Both the position numbers and the translations under genes were made by a program. Below, in pieces: positions 16,638-25,416 of a stretch of 64,000 nt of DNA (positions are counted from its first letter, which is position 1; each line of letters begins with the position of its first letter). Where the stretch lies: positions 1-64,000 of the forward strand of contig JBJXDY010000098.1 in the NCBI GenBank assembly GCA_046154965.1, read 5' to 3'. Origin of the DNA: DATKFM01 sp046154965. Lineage in GTDB: Bacteria; Pseudomonadota; Alphaproteobacteria; Dongiales; Dongiaceae. Under the pieces are notes generated by a model. It made no database searches, was not told where the DNA came from, and was given only the letters and a program-made list of their open reading frames with translations.

Positions 16638-16665
16638 AATGGGTGCTCTCAAATGGGTGCTCTCA
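16638..16665. repeat. 14-bp perfect tandem duplication at dac start
   Basis: AATGGGTGCTCTCA occurs twice head to tail (16638-16651 and 16652-16665). It duplicates a start codon: the first ATG (16639) opens a short dead-end frame, while the second (16653) is in frame with the carboxypeptidase. Confidence 0.9.
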
Positions 16666-17897
16666 AGTCGATGCGGAACTGGCTGAACAATCTGCTGATC
16701 TTCCTGACCGCCGGCACCCTGGCCGCTGTGGCGCCGTCCGCGCGCGCCCAGGACTATGCGGCCATCGTCGTCGAGGCCCAAAGCGGCGCGGTGCTGCAGT
16801 CGATCGACGCCCATGCCCGCTGGTATCCCGCCTCCCTCACCAAAGTGATGACGGTCTATCTCGCGCTGGAAGCGATCGAGGCCGGCAGGCTGAAACTGGA
16901 TGAGGAGCTCACCGTCTCCGAACACGCCGCCTCCCAACCGCCGACAGAATTGGGCGTCGGAGCCGGCGACAAGATCGCCGTCGAACAGGCGATCCTGGCG
17001 GTGATCCTGCAGTCCGCCAACGACGTGGCCGTGGTCCTGGCCGAGCGGCTCGGCGAAACCGAGGAAGCCTTCGCCAAGACGATGACCGCCAAGGCCCAGG
17101 CGTTGGGCATGGCCCGCACCCAGTTCCGCAACGCCACCGGCCTGCCCGATCCGGACCAGGTGACCACGGCGCGGGACATGGCGATCCTCGGCAAGGCGCT
17201 GGTCGACAATTTCCCGCAGCACTACCATTTCTTCTCCGCCAAGAGCTTTACCTATGCCGGCCATAGCTTCGGCACCATCAACGGCATCCTCTCGCGCTAT
17301 CCCGGCGCCGACGGCATCAAGACCGGCTTCACCTGCGGTTCCGGCTACAATCTCCTGGCCTCCGCCGTGCGCGACAACAGGCGGCTGATCGGCGTGCTGC
17401 TGGGCGGCATCAGCAACGAAGACCGCCATGGCGAAATGATCGCGCTCCTGGACAAGGCGTACAAAGGCGGCCCGGATAGCGGCAAAGGCAAGACGCTGTT
17501 GGCCGGGTTCGTGCCGGCGCGCGACGACACCGCGGTGCCGCCGCCATTCCAGCTCGCCGCCTTTCAATGCACCATCGGCACCGGCAGCAGCGGCACGGAG
17601 GCCGCGCTCGGCGGCGCCTATGGCGGCTGGGGCATCATCTTCGGCTCATTCCCTAAGAAGGGGCAGGCGCAGACGGCGATCCGCCAGGCGCGCCAGAGCC
17701 TGCGCGGTGTGCTCACCGCCGGCAAGCCGGTGATCATCGCCCGGAATTGGGAGGGCGCCCGCCGCTACAACGCGCTGATCGTCGGCCTGTCGCAGAAACA
17801 GGCGGGCAAGGCCTGCAAACATCTCTGGAACATCGGCGCCTATTGCCTGGCGCTCAACCCGAAGATCCTCAACAACCCGGCGGCGGTCTGGCGATGA
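16653..17897 (+). CDS. D-alanyl-D-alanine carboxypeptidase (S11) with SPOR-like C terminus
   Basis: This penicillin-binding protein trims the terminal D-Ala of peptidoglycan stem peptides in the periplasm. After a signal peptide (cleavage near SARA, about residue 32) it has the three active-site motifs of family S11: SLTK (ASLTKVM), SAN (QSANDVA) and KTG (GIKTGFT). The C-terminal 110 residues, after a linker near FVPARD, look like a SPOR domain (GGWGIIFGSFPKKGQAQTA), which would bind denuded glycan at the division site. The 414-aa length fits this fusion. The start is uncertain: ATG at 16653 or 16671, both lacking a clear binding site, and a 14-bp tandem repeat covers the first. Its stop overlaps the next gene's start (ATGA). 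Confidence 0.92.
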   Translation: MGALKSMRNWLNNLLIFLTAGTLAAVAPSARAQDYAAIVVEAQSGAVLQSIDAHARWYPASLTKVMTVYLALEAIEAGRLKLDEELTVSEHAASQPPTELGVGAGDKIAVEQAILAVILQSANDVAVVLAERLGETEEAFAKTMTAKAQALGMARTQFRNATGLPDPDQVTTARDMAILGKALVDNFPQHYHFFSAKSFTYAGHSFGTINGILSRYPGADGIKTGFTCGSGYNLLASAVRDNRRLIGVLLGGISNEDRHGEMIALLDKAYKGGPDSGKGKTLLAGFVPARDDTAVPPPFQLAAFQCTIGTGSSGTEAALGGAYGGWGIIFGSFPKKGQAQTAIRQARQSLRGVLTAGKPVIIARNWEGARRYNALIVGLSQKQAGKACKHLWNIGAYCLALNPKILNNPAAVWR

Positions 17898-18855
17898 AGA
17901 TCGTGCTCTATACGCTTGCCCTTTCAACCCTGCTGGCAGATCGCGCCCTTGCCGATGCAACTGAGGATGCGAAGTCGGCAGTCCAGGCCTTCTCGGACGG
18001 CAACTTCCATGCCGCCGAAGCGCTATTCACGCAGGCCATCGACTCCGGTCAGCTCGATGAGCAGACACTCATTGTCACGCTGTCACTGCGCTGCGGGCTC
18101 TATGTGGTCATGGCGACGTACGATCGCGCAGTGGCCGATTGCAATCGAGCAATTCATCTGGATGCCACCTTTAGCCCGGCGCATCTCAATATCTCGACCG
18201 CATACATGAAGTTAGGCAAGCTGGAAGATGCCATCGCGGAAACCAATCTGGCGCTCAGATTCTGGCGCTCAGATACGGCCGTCTATCTGCGGCCGAAAAC
18301 GCGATGGCTTACTCCAATCGTGGCGGCTACCTCATACTTCAGGGCCAGTACAAATTTGCGATTGAAGACTTGACCAAGGCAATCGAAATGAATCCCGGCG
18401 ATCTTAGCGCCTATGGAAACCGGGCGAGCGCCTACATCGGTACCGGCGAACTGGACAAGGCGCTCGAAGATGCCGAAGCGGCTTTGCGCATCAATCGAAA
18501 CGCGCTCAATGCGCTCAACGTGCGCGGTCTCGTGTCGATGTACAAAAGGGATTTTACAAAGGCAATGGCGGATTTCGATCGTTCCATCCTGCTCTCGCCC
18601 GATGGGTCGCCAAGCTATCACAATCGCGGGATCATCAAGTACATTAGATCCGACGGGAATGGAGCGATCGCTGATCTGAACCGGGCGCTCGCAGCCAATC
18701 CAAATGCGGCATCTACCCTCTATCTTCGCGGATTAGCTTATCGCAAAATTAAAAAGGAAAAACTCGCGCAACAGGATATGGCGCACGCTGCCGAAATTGA
18801 CCCGAACGCTGCTCAGGAGATCAATGACCTTCTCCGAAAGCTGCAGGCTCAATAA
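17894..18855 (+). pseudogene. TPR-repeat protein, frameshifted by a 14-bp duplication
   Basis: The first frame (from ATG 17894) encodes a signal peptide (MKIVLYTLALSTLLA) and three tetratricopeptide repeats up to about 18261; a second frame, running from about 18250 to 18855, encodes at least four more repeats (YSNRGGYLILQGQY, AYGNRASAYIGTG, and so on). The break coincides with a perfect 13-of-14 tandem duplication at 18248-18275. Removing one 14-bp unit joins the frames as NLALRYGRLSAAENAMAYSNRG, a normal TPR helix, so the ancestral gene was intact. Its start overlaps the carboxypeptidase stop, so it was probably a periplasmic partner of cell-wall work. The upstream frame continues to a stop at 18373, giving a truncated product. 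Confidence 0.85.
18248..18275. repeat. 14-bp tandem duplication causing a frameshift
   Basis: CTGGCGCTCAGATT (18248-18261) is followed directly by CTGGCGCTCAGATA (18262-18275), differing only in the last base. The extra 14 bases shift the reading frame of the TPR gene. Confidence 0.9.
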
Positions 18856-18866
18856 TGCGAGTTTCG

Positions 18867-19358
18867 TCACCCGGCCTTCGCCGCGATGGCCTCGATCTCC
18901 ACCAGGAGTGCGGGATGCGCCAGCGCCGACACGATCAGCATGGTGGAGGCCGGCGCGGCGCCCTGCAGCGCCTCGTCCCGCAGCCGCCGCGACTCCGCGA
19001 TATCTTCCGCGCGGGTCAGGAACACGTTGACTTTCACCAGGTCCTGTACGCCCATGCCCGCTGCGGCGAGGATCGCCAGGATGTTCTTCCAGGTCTGCTC
19101 GGCCTGCGCCGGAAAACCGTCGAGGATCTTGCCATCGGGCGTGGCGCCCACCTGGCCGGAGATATGCAGCCAGCGGAAACCGCCGGGCGCATCCGCGGCC
19201 TGGCTGTAGCGGCTGAACGGCTTCACCACGCCCACCGGATTGAGGAACTTGATTTTACGCGCCACGGCAGGTTTCTTGGGCTTCGCCCGCAGCGGCGGAC
19301 GTGGCCGGCGGGCCGGAATCTTGCGGGGCTTGGTCGGTTTGGCGGAACGGCGGGCCAT
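18867..19358 (-). CDS. Rid (YjgF/YER057c/UK114) family protein with basic N-terminal extension
   Basis: The 163-aa product has a Rid domain at about residues 35-163 (LHISGQVGATPDGKI, TWKNILAILAAAGM, LVKVNVFLTRAEDI, VEIEAIA). Canonical RidA hydrolyses reactive enamine/imine products of PLP enzymes using an Arg in a PARS motif; here the equivalent place reads PAST, so that Arg is missing, while the C-terminal Glu is kept. The first 35 residues are Lys/Arg/Pro-rich and not part of the fold. It therefore belongs to a non-RidA branch of unknown activity. Divergent from trmFO. The ATG at 19358 is preferred over one eight codons upstream. Confidence 0.85.
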   Translation of the reverse strand: MARRSAKPTKPRKIPARRPRPPLRAKPKKPAVARKIKFLNPVGVVKPFSRYSQAADAPGGFRWLHISGQVGATPDGKILDGFPAQAEQTWKNILAILAAAGMGVQDLVKVNVFLTRAEDIAESRRLRDEALQGAAPASTMLIVSALAHPALLVEIEAIAAKAG

Positions 19359-19408
19359 GGACGCTACCTTCTGTTGAATCACCGAAGCGGAGACGCTACT
19401 TCAAGCCC

Positions 19409-20785
19409 ATGACAACGCGCAACGCGATCCCTCCCATCCATGTGGTCGGCGGCGGCCTGGCGGGCAGCGAGGCGGCCTGGCAGCTCGCCTCGGCCGGCAT
19501 CCCGGTGGTCCTCCACGAGATGCGCCCGGTGCGGGGCACCGATGCCCACAAAACCGGCCAACTGGCCGAGCTGGTCTGCTCCAACTCCTTCCGCTCCGAC
19601 GATGCCGTGAACAACGCCGTCGGCCTGCTGCATGAGGAGATGCGGCGCTGCGGCTCGCTGATCCTGGCGGCCGGCGACAAGCATAAGCTGCCCGCGGGCG
19701 GCGCCCTGGCCGTCGACCGCGACGGCTTCGCCCTGGAGATCACCAGCCGGCTCGAGTGCCATCCCCTGATCCACATCGAGCGCGGCGAGGTCGCCGGGCT
19801 GCCGCCGGCGGAATGGGACCAGGTGATCGTCGCCACCGGCCCCCTCACCTCCACCGCGCTGGCGGCCGCGATCCACGAATTGACCGGCGAAGAGTCCCTC
19901 GCCTTCTTCGACGCCATCGCGCCGATCATCCATCGCGAGTCCATCGATATGGACAAGGCCTGGTTCCAGTCGCGATACGACAAGCGCGGTCCGGCCGGCG
20001 GCGATGCCGATTACATCAACTGCGCCATGGACAAGGAGCAGTATCAAGCCTTCATCGCCGCACTGCTGGCGGGCGAGAAGACTGAATTCAGGGAGTGGGA
20101 GGCGTCGACGCCCTACTTCGAGGCCTGCCTGCCCATCGAGGTGATGGCCGGCCGCGGCTTCGACACGCTGCGCTATGGCCCGATGAAGCCGGTCGGCCTG
20201 ACCAACCCGCGCAGCACGATCCGGCCCCATGCCGTGGTGCAGCTCCGCCAGGACAATGCCCTGGGCACGCTCTACAACATGGTCGGCTTCCAGACCAAGC
20301 TGAAGTATGCAGAGCAGACGCGCGTCTTCCGCATGATCCCCGGGCTGGAGCGCGCCGAGTTCGCCCGGCTCGGCGGCCTGCACAGGAATACATTCCTGAA
20401 CAGCCCGCGCCTGCTGGACCGGCGGCTGCGCCTGAAGGCCCTGCCGCGCCTGCGCTTCGCCGGCCAGATCACCGGGGTCGAGGGTTACGTGGAGAGCGCC
20501 GCCATCGGGCTCCTCGCCGGCCGCTTCGCCGCGGCCGAGAGATCGGGCACTGCCAACGAGCCGCCGCCGCCGACCACGGCGCTCGGCGCGCTGCTGGCCC
20601 ACATCACCGGCGGCGCCGACGCCAAGAGCTTCCAGCCGATGAACGTGAACTTCGGCCTGTTCCCGCCGCTGCCCGAGTCCGCGGACAAGCGCAAGGCCAA
20701 GGAGGGCCGCAAGCCCGCCCTCTCCGCCCGCGCCCTGGCCGATCTCGAGCGCTGGCTCAAGACCAGCTGGCCGGTCGCGGCTTAG
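19409..20785 (+). CDS. trmFO: methylenetetrahydrofolate-tRNA-(uracil-5-)-methyltransferase
   Basis: TrmFO makes ribothymidine at position 54 of tRNA using methylenetetrahydrofolate and FADH2. The 458-aa protein begins with the FAD-binding motif GGGLAGSEAAWQLA, followed by CSNSFRSDD, the conserved segment around ELVCSNSFRS, CAMDKEQY in the middle, and the C-terminal MNVNFGLFPPL typical of the family. Length fits. The ATG at 19409 is chosen because the family starts about ten residues before the FAD motif; no strong binding site is seen. It ends one base before the convergent NDUFAF6-like gene. Confidence 0.96.
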   Translation: MTTRNAIPPIHVVGGGLAGSEAAWQLASAGIPVVLHEMRPVRGTDAHKTGQLAELVCSNSFRSDDAVNNAVGLLHEEMRRCGSLILAAGDKHKLPAGGALAVDRDGFALEITSRLECHPLIHIERGEVAGLPPAEWDQVIVATGPLTSTALAAAIHELTGEESLAFFDAIAPIIHRESIDMDKAWFQSRYDKRGPAGGDADYINCAMDKEQYQAFIAALLAGEKTEFREWEASTPYFEACLPIEVMAGRGFDTLRYGPMKPVGLTNPRSTIRPHAVVQLRQDNALGTLYNMVGFQTKLKYAEQTRVFRMIPGLERAEFARLGGLHRNTFLNSPRLLDRRLRLKALPRLRFAGQITGVEGYVESAAIGLLAGRFAAAERSGTANEPPPPTTALGALLAHITGGADAKSFQPMNVNFGLFPPLPESADKRKAKEGRKPALSARALADLERWLKTSWPVAA

Positions 20786-20786
20786 C

Positions 20787-21671
20787 TCACCAGACCTTGC
20801 CACGCAGCCACGCCCCCGCCAGCGGCCACGGCGTCGCCGGCGGCGCCGCTGTAAGGCGCGGGTCGAGCACATCGAACCCACTGGTCTTGAGGAAACTGAG
20901 ATGCCGCCGCGCCAGCACGGCCATCAGGAAGACCGGAAAAGCGGTGCGTGGCGGCCTGGGCAGTGCAGTCCCGGCCTGCACCATCAGCCGCCCGGCCTCG
21001 CTGCAGATGCGCTCCACGATGCAGGCAAAGCCAGCGCCGGGGCGCAACGCCAGCAGGTCATCGACCGCAACGCCTGCCTCGGCCATCAGCGCCTGCGGCA
21101 CATAGATCCGCTTGGCGCGAGCGTGGAACGGGATGGCGCGCACCAGCCCGATCAGCGCCCAGGCCGTGCCAAGGTCTCGTGCTGCGGGCAGTACCGGCGC
21201 TGTCATCGTCCGGTCACCCATCACGATGCGCGCGGCCAGCTCCAGCAGCACGCCGCCGCTCGACTCGGCATAGGCGCCGAGCGCGGCAAGATCCGCCGGC
21301 GCCGCCATATCCATGTCCGCCTCGCGCCCGTCGATCAGGCGGTCGAACAATTCGCGCGGCAGACCGTGCCGTGCCACCGCGGCGGCCAGCGGCTGCGCGA
21401 CCAGATGGCGCCGGGCGTTGCCGGCAAAGATCTCGGCAATGCAGTCGCGCCACCATTGCAGGCGAATCAACCCCATCATGGGCTCGCGAACCACCTCGCG
21501 GATCTTGGCCAGCTCGAGATTGAAGGCATAGAGCGCCAGGAGATCGGCGCGCGGCCCGCTGCGGGCGAACAAGGCCGCCAGATAGCGGTCGCGGTCGAAG
21601 CGCCGCACCTGCTGCAGACAGTAGGCGGCGTCGGTCTCGGCGGCTGCGGTCGCGGATGTTGCGGTCACCAT
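20787..21671 (-). CDS. squalene/phytoene synthase-like protein, NDUFAF6 type
   Basis: The 294-aa protein has the all-helical isoprenoid synthase fold but looks like the NDUFAF6 branch: YAFNLELAKIREVV replaces the first Asp-rich motif of true synthases, followed by GLIRLQWWRDCI and DGREADMD. In mitochondria NDUFAF6 is needed for respiratory complex I assembly. Enzyme activity is doubtful because the first aspartate pair is absent. Near it are secF, secD and an NDUFAF3-type gene, also linked to complex I assembly, which supports the assignment. The ATG at 21671 is taken as start; extension to 21713 has no support. Confidence 0.8.
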   Translation of the reverse strand: MVTATSATAAAETDAAYCLQQVRRFDRDRYLAALFARSGPRADLLALYAFNLELAKIREVVREPMMGLIRLQWWRDCIAEIFAGNARRHLVAQPLAAAVARHGLPRELFDRLIDGREADMDMAAPADLAALGAYAESSGGVLLELAARIVMGDRTMTAPVLPAARDLGTAWALIGLVRAIPFHARAKRIYVPQALMAEAGVAVDDLLALRPGAGFACIVERICSEAGRLMVQAGTALPRPPRTAFPVFLMAVLARRHLSFLKTSGFDVLDPRLTAAPPATPWPLAGAWLRGKVW

Positions 21672-21787
21672 GCGAGTCGGCGGCAGCAAACCACCGGCCG
21701 GGCCATGTTGCAATCAGCCGCACCGGTGCTATGGTTGCAATCATCCTACTGTCTATTGTTGGGGAACGGACGAGCGGAGAACAATCA

Positions 21788-22342
21788 ATGAGAACACCTT
21801 GGGAAAATCTACATGTCGCGTTGGGGATCGGACTGGTCCTGGCGCTGATCGTCTTTCTGATCGGAGGCCATTTCTACTGGTTCGATGACAGAATATTCTG
21901 GTCTTTCCTGTTCCGCTGGCTGCACATCTTCTTCGGCGTATTGTGGATCGGCCTGCTCTACTACTTCAACTTCGTGCAGATCCCGTCGATGCCGAAGATT
22001 CCGGACGAGCAGAAGCCGGCCATCAGCAAGGTCATCGCGCCGGCGGCGCTGTTCTTCTTCCGCTGGGCGGCTGCCTTCACGGTGCTTTTCGGCCTGATCG
22101 TGATGGTCTACAACCGGTCGTGGGAGAATACGGCGCTCGCCATCAGCATGCTGCTCGGCCTGATCATGGCCTACAATGTCTGGTTCATCATCTGGCCGAA
22201 CCAGAAGAAGGCTCTGGGCTTGGTCGAGGCCGATGCCGACAGCAAGAAAAAAGCGGCGCGCATGGCCATGCTGACCTCGCGGTTCAACACCATGCTGTCG
22301 ATCCCCATGCTCTACGGCATGGCCTCGGCGCATATGCCGTAA
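21788..22342 (+). CDS. PuuD/urate oxidase N-terminal-like membrane protein, 184 aa
   Basis: The product has four predicted membrane helices: ALGIGLVLALIVFLIGG, WLHIFFGVLWIGLLYYFNF, FFRWAAAFTVLFGLIVMVY and ALAISMLLGLIMAYNVWFII, with a conserved RWLHIFFGVLWIG segment, ending TSRFNTMLSIPMLYGM. This resembles the membrane domain of PuuD (Urate_ox_N), but the C-terminal cytochrome c domain of PuuD urate hydroxylase is missing. Short stand-alone versions have no established function. The ATG at 21788 follows GGAGAACAATCA. It lies on the plus strand between two minus-strand genes of the Sec/complex I cluster and no purine gene is near, so a urate role is doubtful. Confidence 0.75.
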   Translation: MRTPWENLHVALGIGLVLALIVFLIGGHFYWFDDRIFWSFLFRWLHIFFGVLWIGLLYYFNFVQIPSMPKIPDEQKPAISKVIAPAALFFFRWAAAFTVLFGLIVMVYNRSWENTALAISMLLGLIMAYNVWFIIWPNQKKALGLVEADADSKKKAARMAMLTSRFNTMLSIPMLYGMASAHMP

Positions 22343-22368
22343 TCGCAGCACTGCAACGTTGGTTGTCG

Positions 22369-22392
22369 AACGGGGCCGGCAACGGCCCCGTT
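22369..22392. terminator. stem-loop between convergent genes
   Basis: A perfect 10-bp stem AACGGGGCCG / CGGCCCCGTT with a GCAA loop sits between the PuuD-like gene (ends 22342) and the NDUFAF3-type gene (ends 22406). There is no strong T-run on either side, so it may act as a weak bidirectional terminator. Confidence 0.55.
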
Positions 22393-22405
22393 CCTCGTTG
22401 GGGGA

Positions 22406-22792
22406 TCAGCTATTGAAGGCGATCAGGGCTGCCGCCACACGCCGGCCATCTGCCATCAGGACGTTATAGGTCCGGCAGGCGGCACCGGTATCCATGCCCT
22501 CGACGACCACGCCGGCCGCCCGCAGATGCTGGCGCACACCGGCCGGAACCATCGCCATCCGCGCGCCGCAACCCAGCAGGAGCAGGTCGATGCCGCCGGC
22601 CTGGGCCTCGGCCACGACGGGCTCCAACGCTTGTTCATTGAGCTGGTCCATCGCCGCCACCGGCCAGGCAATCGTCCGCGCGGGAAACACCAGGACGGAG
22701 CCTTGATACACAACGCCGGTGACCCGAAACCGCCCGCCGCCGTAGGACTCGACGATCTGCCGGCCGGCGGGGATGAGCGGCGTCAGATCCAT
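22406..22792 (-). CDS. Mth938/NDUFAF3-type protein (DUF498)
   Basis: The 128-aa protein matches the Mth938-like fold: GRFRVTGVVYQGSVLVFP near the N terminus, then WPVAAMDQL, LLLLGCGARM and MDTGAACRTYNVLMADGRRVAAALI near the end. The human family member NDUFAF3 is an assembly factor for respiratory complex I, and the gene is often found beside secF in proteobacteria. Here it starts ten bases after secF stops and so is the last gene of the yajC-secD-secF operon. The exact molecular action is not known. Confidence 0.85.
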   Translation of the reverse strand: MDLTPLIPAGRQIVESYGGGRFRVTGVVYQGSVLVFPARTIAWPVAAMDQLNEQALEPVVAEAQAGGIDLLLLGCGARMAMVPAGVRQHLRAAGVVVEGMDTGAACRTYNVLMADGRRVAAALIAFNS

Positions 22793-22801
22793 GGGCCGTG
22801 C

Positions 22802-23773
22802 TCAGGCTTCGCTGGGCGCCTGCTCCGCGTCCGCCGGCTTGCCGCCCGTAACGCGGTCGCGGCGCAGGTTCATGTAGACGAGCATCGGCGCCGCCACGAA
22901 GATCGTCGAATAGGTGCCGACGATAATGCCCCACATCATGGCGATGCTGAAACCGTTCAGCACTTCGCCGCCGAACAGGAACAACGCGAGGACCGCCAGG
23001 AACGCGAGGCCTGAGGTCATGGTGGTGCGCGACAGGGTGCGGTTGATCGACATGCTCAACAGCTCGCTCAGCGGCATCTTCTTGTAACGCCGCAGTTCCT
23101 CGCGGATGCGATCGTAGATGACGACGGTATCGTTCACTGAAAAGCCGGCGATAGTCAGCACGGCCGCCACCGTGGTGAGATCGAATTGTATGCCGAGCAA
23201 GGCGAACAATCCGACGGTCGTGATGCAGTCGTGGAACAAGGCAACGATGCAGTTCACGGCAAACTGCCACTCATAGCGGAACCAGACATAGGCCATGATG
23301 CCCAGCAGCGCCAAGACCGAAGCCAGAATGGCGTTCTCGATGTACTCCCGGCCGACCTTGGGGCCGACGAATTCCGTGCTTCTGATGATGTATGCATCGG
23401 CCAGGATTCCCTCGACCTTGGCGATGGCGCGTTGCTGCGCCAAGCTGCTCGCCTCGGGCGCCGCATCCTGATGCTGGAGCCGTATCAGCGCGAACTGCGG
23501 ATCGCCAAACCGCTGCAGCGACACTTCGCCGAGACCAGCTTCGCCCAGCTTGACGCGCATGTCCGTCAGGTCGGCTTCACCGGACTTGGCTTCCACCTCC
23601 ATGCGGATGCCGCCGGCGAAGTCGACGCCAAAATTCAGCCCCTTGAAGGCGATCAGCAGGATCGATCCCAAGATCAGGATGACCGATATCGCAAAGGTCA
23701 CCTTGTGATAGCGCATGAAATCGATGCGCGTGTCGTGGGGGATGATATGGAGACCGCGATACGCCATGGGCAA
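22802..23773 (-). CDS. secF: protein translocase subunit SecF
   Basis: SecF works with SecD in the inner membrane, using proton motive force to pull exported proteins into the periplasm. The 323-aa product has six membrane helices, a periplasmic domain after helix 1 (FGVDFAGGIRMEVE), and in helix 4 and beyond the segments FSVNDTVVIYDRIRE and SINRTLSRTTMTS that are diagnostic for SecF. It begins four bases after the secD stop, so the two are cotranscribed. Confidence 0.97.
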   Translation of the reverse strand: MPMAYRGLHIIPHDTRIDFMRYHKVTFAISVILILGSILLIAFKGLNFGVDFAGGIRMEVEAKSGEADLTDMRVKLGEAGLGEVSLQRFGDPQFALIRLQHQDAAPEASSLAQQRAIAKVEGILADAYIIRSTEFVGPKVGREYIENAILASVLALLGIMAYVWFRYEWQFAVNCIVALFHDCITTVGLFALLGIQFDLTTVAAVLTIAGFSVNDTVVIYDRIREELRRYKKMPLSELLSMSINRTLSRTTMTSGLAFLAVLALFLFGGEVLNGFSIAMMWGIIVGTYSTIFVAAPMLVYMNLRRDRVTGGKPADAEQAPSEA

Positions 23774-23777
23774 TGCC

Positions 23778-25397
23778 TCAGATGGGAAGTTCGGACGGGC
23801 GGGCGCGGCGCAGCCAATACACCGTGCACATGCGGGCCACGACGACCGCCGTATACATGGAGATGATCGTGCCGATGATCAGCGTGATGGCGAAGCCCTT
23901 CACGGTGCCCGATCCGAAGATCAACAGGAATATCGACGAAATGATCACCGTGAGATTGGAATCGGTGATCGTGCCGGACGCTGAACGATAGCCGGCGTCG
24001 ATGGCCATGACCGGCCCCCGGCCGGCTCTGATCTCTTCGCGAATTCGCTCATGGATCAGCACGTTCGCATCGACGGCCATGCCGAGGGTCAACACCATGC
24101 CGGCAATCCCGGGAAGTGTCAGCGTCGCCTGCAGCAGCGACATGGCGGCGATCAGCAGAACGAAGTTGAACACCAGGGCTACGGTCGCAAAGAGTCCGAA
24201 CAGGCCGTAGACCGCCACCAGGGCGACGATGATGAGCACGAGCCCCATATAGCTTGCCATCGTACCGGCCGCGATCGAGTCGGCGCCAAGCTCGGCGCCT
24301 ACGCTGCGCTCCTCGAGAATTTTCAGGCTCGCCGGCAGGGCGCCGGCCCGCAACAGCAGTGCGAGCTGGCTCGCGCTCTCCGGCGTAAAACTGCCGCGAA
24401 TAATGCCGCTGCCGCCGCAGATCGAGCTTTCGATGACGGGCGCGCTGATGATCTTGTCATCCAGCTTGATGGCAAACAGCTTGCCAACGCCCTTTGTCGT
24501 TGCGTCGCAGAACTTGCGGGCGCCGATAGCGTCGAATTCGAAGGCGACAACAGGCAAATTGTCCTGGAACGTCCCGGTGGCATCGACCAGATTCTCGCCG
24601 CTGACCATAACGCGGCGCTCGATAAGGTACCATTCGCCGCCAGCTTGACCGGCGTTGCGCTCCACGCTTTGCACTTTCATGTCGCCCGGCGGCACTTGCG
24701 CATCGGGCGGTTCGAACAGCGACGGCGGGTAGCGCTCATCGACGAAATGGAATGTCATCTTCGCGGTCGTGCTGATCAATTCCCGCAATCGCTTGGGGTC
24801 ATCATACCCGGGCACCTGGACCAGAATGCGGTCGCGCCCCTCCCGCTGGATCGAGGGCTCCTTGACGCCCTCGGCATCGATGCGGCGGCGAATGATCTCA
24901 ATCGATTGCTCCACGGCCCGCGCCTGCCGGGCGATGATTCCCGGTTCAGTTATCTCAAGGCGCAACTTGCCGTCGCCGTCGATCTCCAGAACCATGTCGG
25001 TGTCGACCAGCGGCTGCAGAGCCTGCCGCGCCTTTTCGGCGTCGGCAGGATTCATCAGCGTCGCAACGACGGCATTCTCTTCGATGGTCAGGCCCTGATA
25101 GGTGATGCCGGCGGTGCGCAGGACATCCCGCGATTCGTCCAAGGTCGCTTCCAGGCGATCCCGGACCACCGATTGGACATCCACTTCGATCAGGAGATGC
25201 GACCCGCCCCGCAGATCCAGGCCGAGGCTCATCTTGCGCACGCCGACATACTCCCGAAGGGCCGCCAACTGTGCATCGGTGAACAGATTCGGCAGTGCAA
25301 AGAGGATGCCAAGACCGAGCACCGCGAAGTTGAGATAGGTCTTCCACTTCGCGAAATAGACAAAACCGCCGCCGCGGGGTTTTGGGGGTTGCGCCAT
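23778..25397 (-). CDS. secD: protein translocase subunit SecD
   Basis: SecD is the larger partner of SecF. The 539-aa protein has an N-terminal helix, the periplasmic P1 head domain starting near LGLDLRGGSHLLIEVD, and five C-terminal helices with GMAVDANVLIHERIREEIR, the conserved segment in which a membrane Asp couples proton flow. Length is in the usual range for alphaproteobacteria. It lies between yajC (20 bp upstream) and secF (4 bp downstream). Confidence 0.97.
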   Translation of the reverse strand: MAQPPKPRGGGFVYFAKWKTYLNFAVLGLGILFALPNLFTDAQLAALREYVGVRKMSLGLDLRGGSHLLIEVDVQSVVRDRLEATLDESRDVLRTAGITYQGLTIEENAVVATLMNPADAEKARQALQPLVDTDMVLEIDGDGKLRLEITEPGIIARQARAVEQSIEIIRRRIDAEGVKEPSIQREGRDRILVQVPGYDDPKRLRELISTTAKMTFHFVDERYPPSLFEPPDAQVPPGDMKVQSVERNAGQAGGEWYLIERRVMVSGENLVDATGTFQDNLPVVAFEFDAIGARKFCDATTKGVGKLFAIKLDDKIISAPVIESSICGGSGIIRGSFTPESASQLALLLRAGALPASLKILEERSVGAELGADSIAAGTMASYMGLVLIIVALVAVYGLFGLFATVALVFNFVLLIAAMSLLQATLTLPGIAGMVLTLGMAVDANVLIHERIREEIRAGRGPVMAIDAGYRSASGTITDSNLTVIISSIFLLIFGSGTVKGFAITLIIGTIISMYTAVVVARMCTVYWLRRARPSELPI

Positions 25398-25416
25398 CGC
25401 GCGCCAGGCTCCGCTT

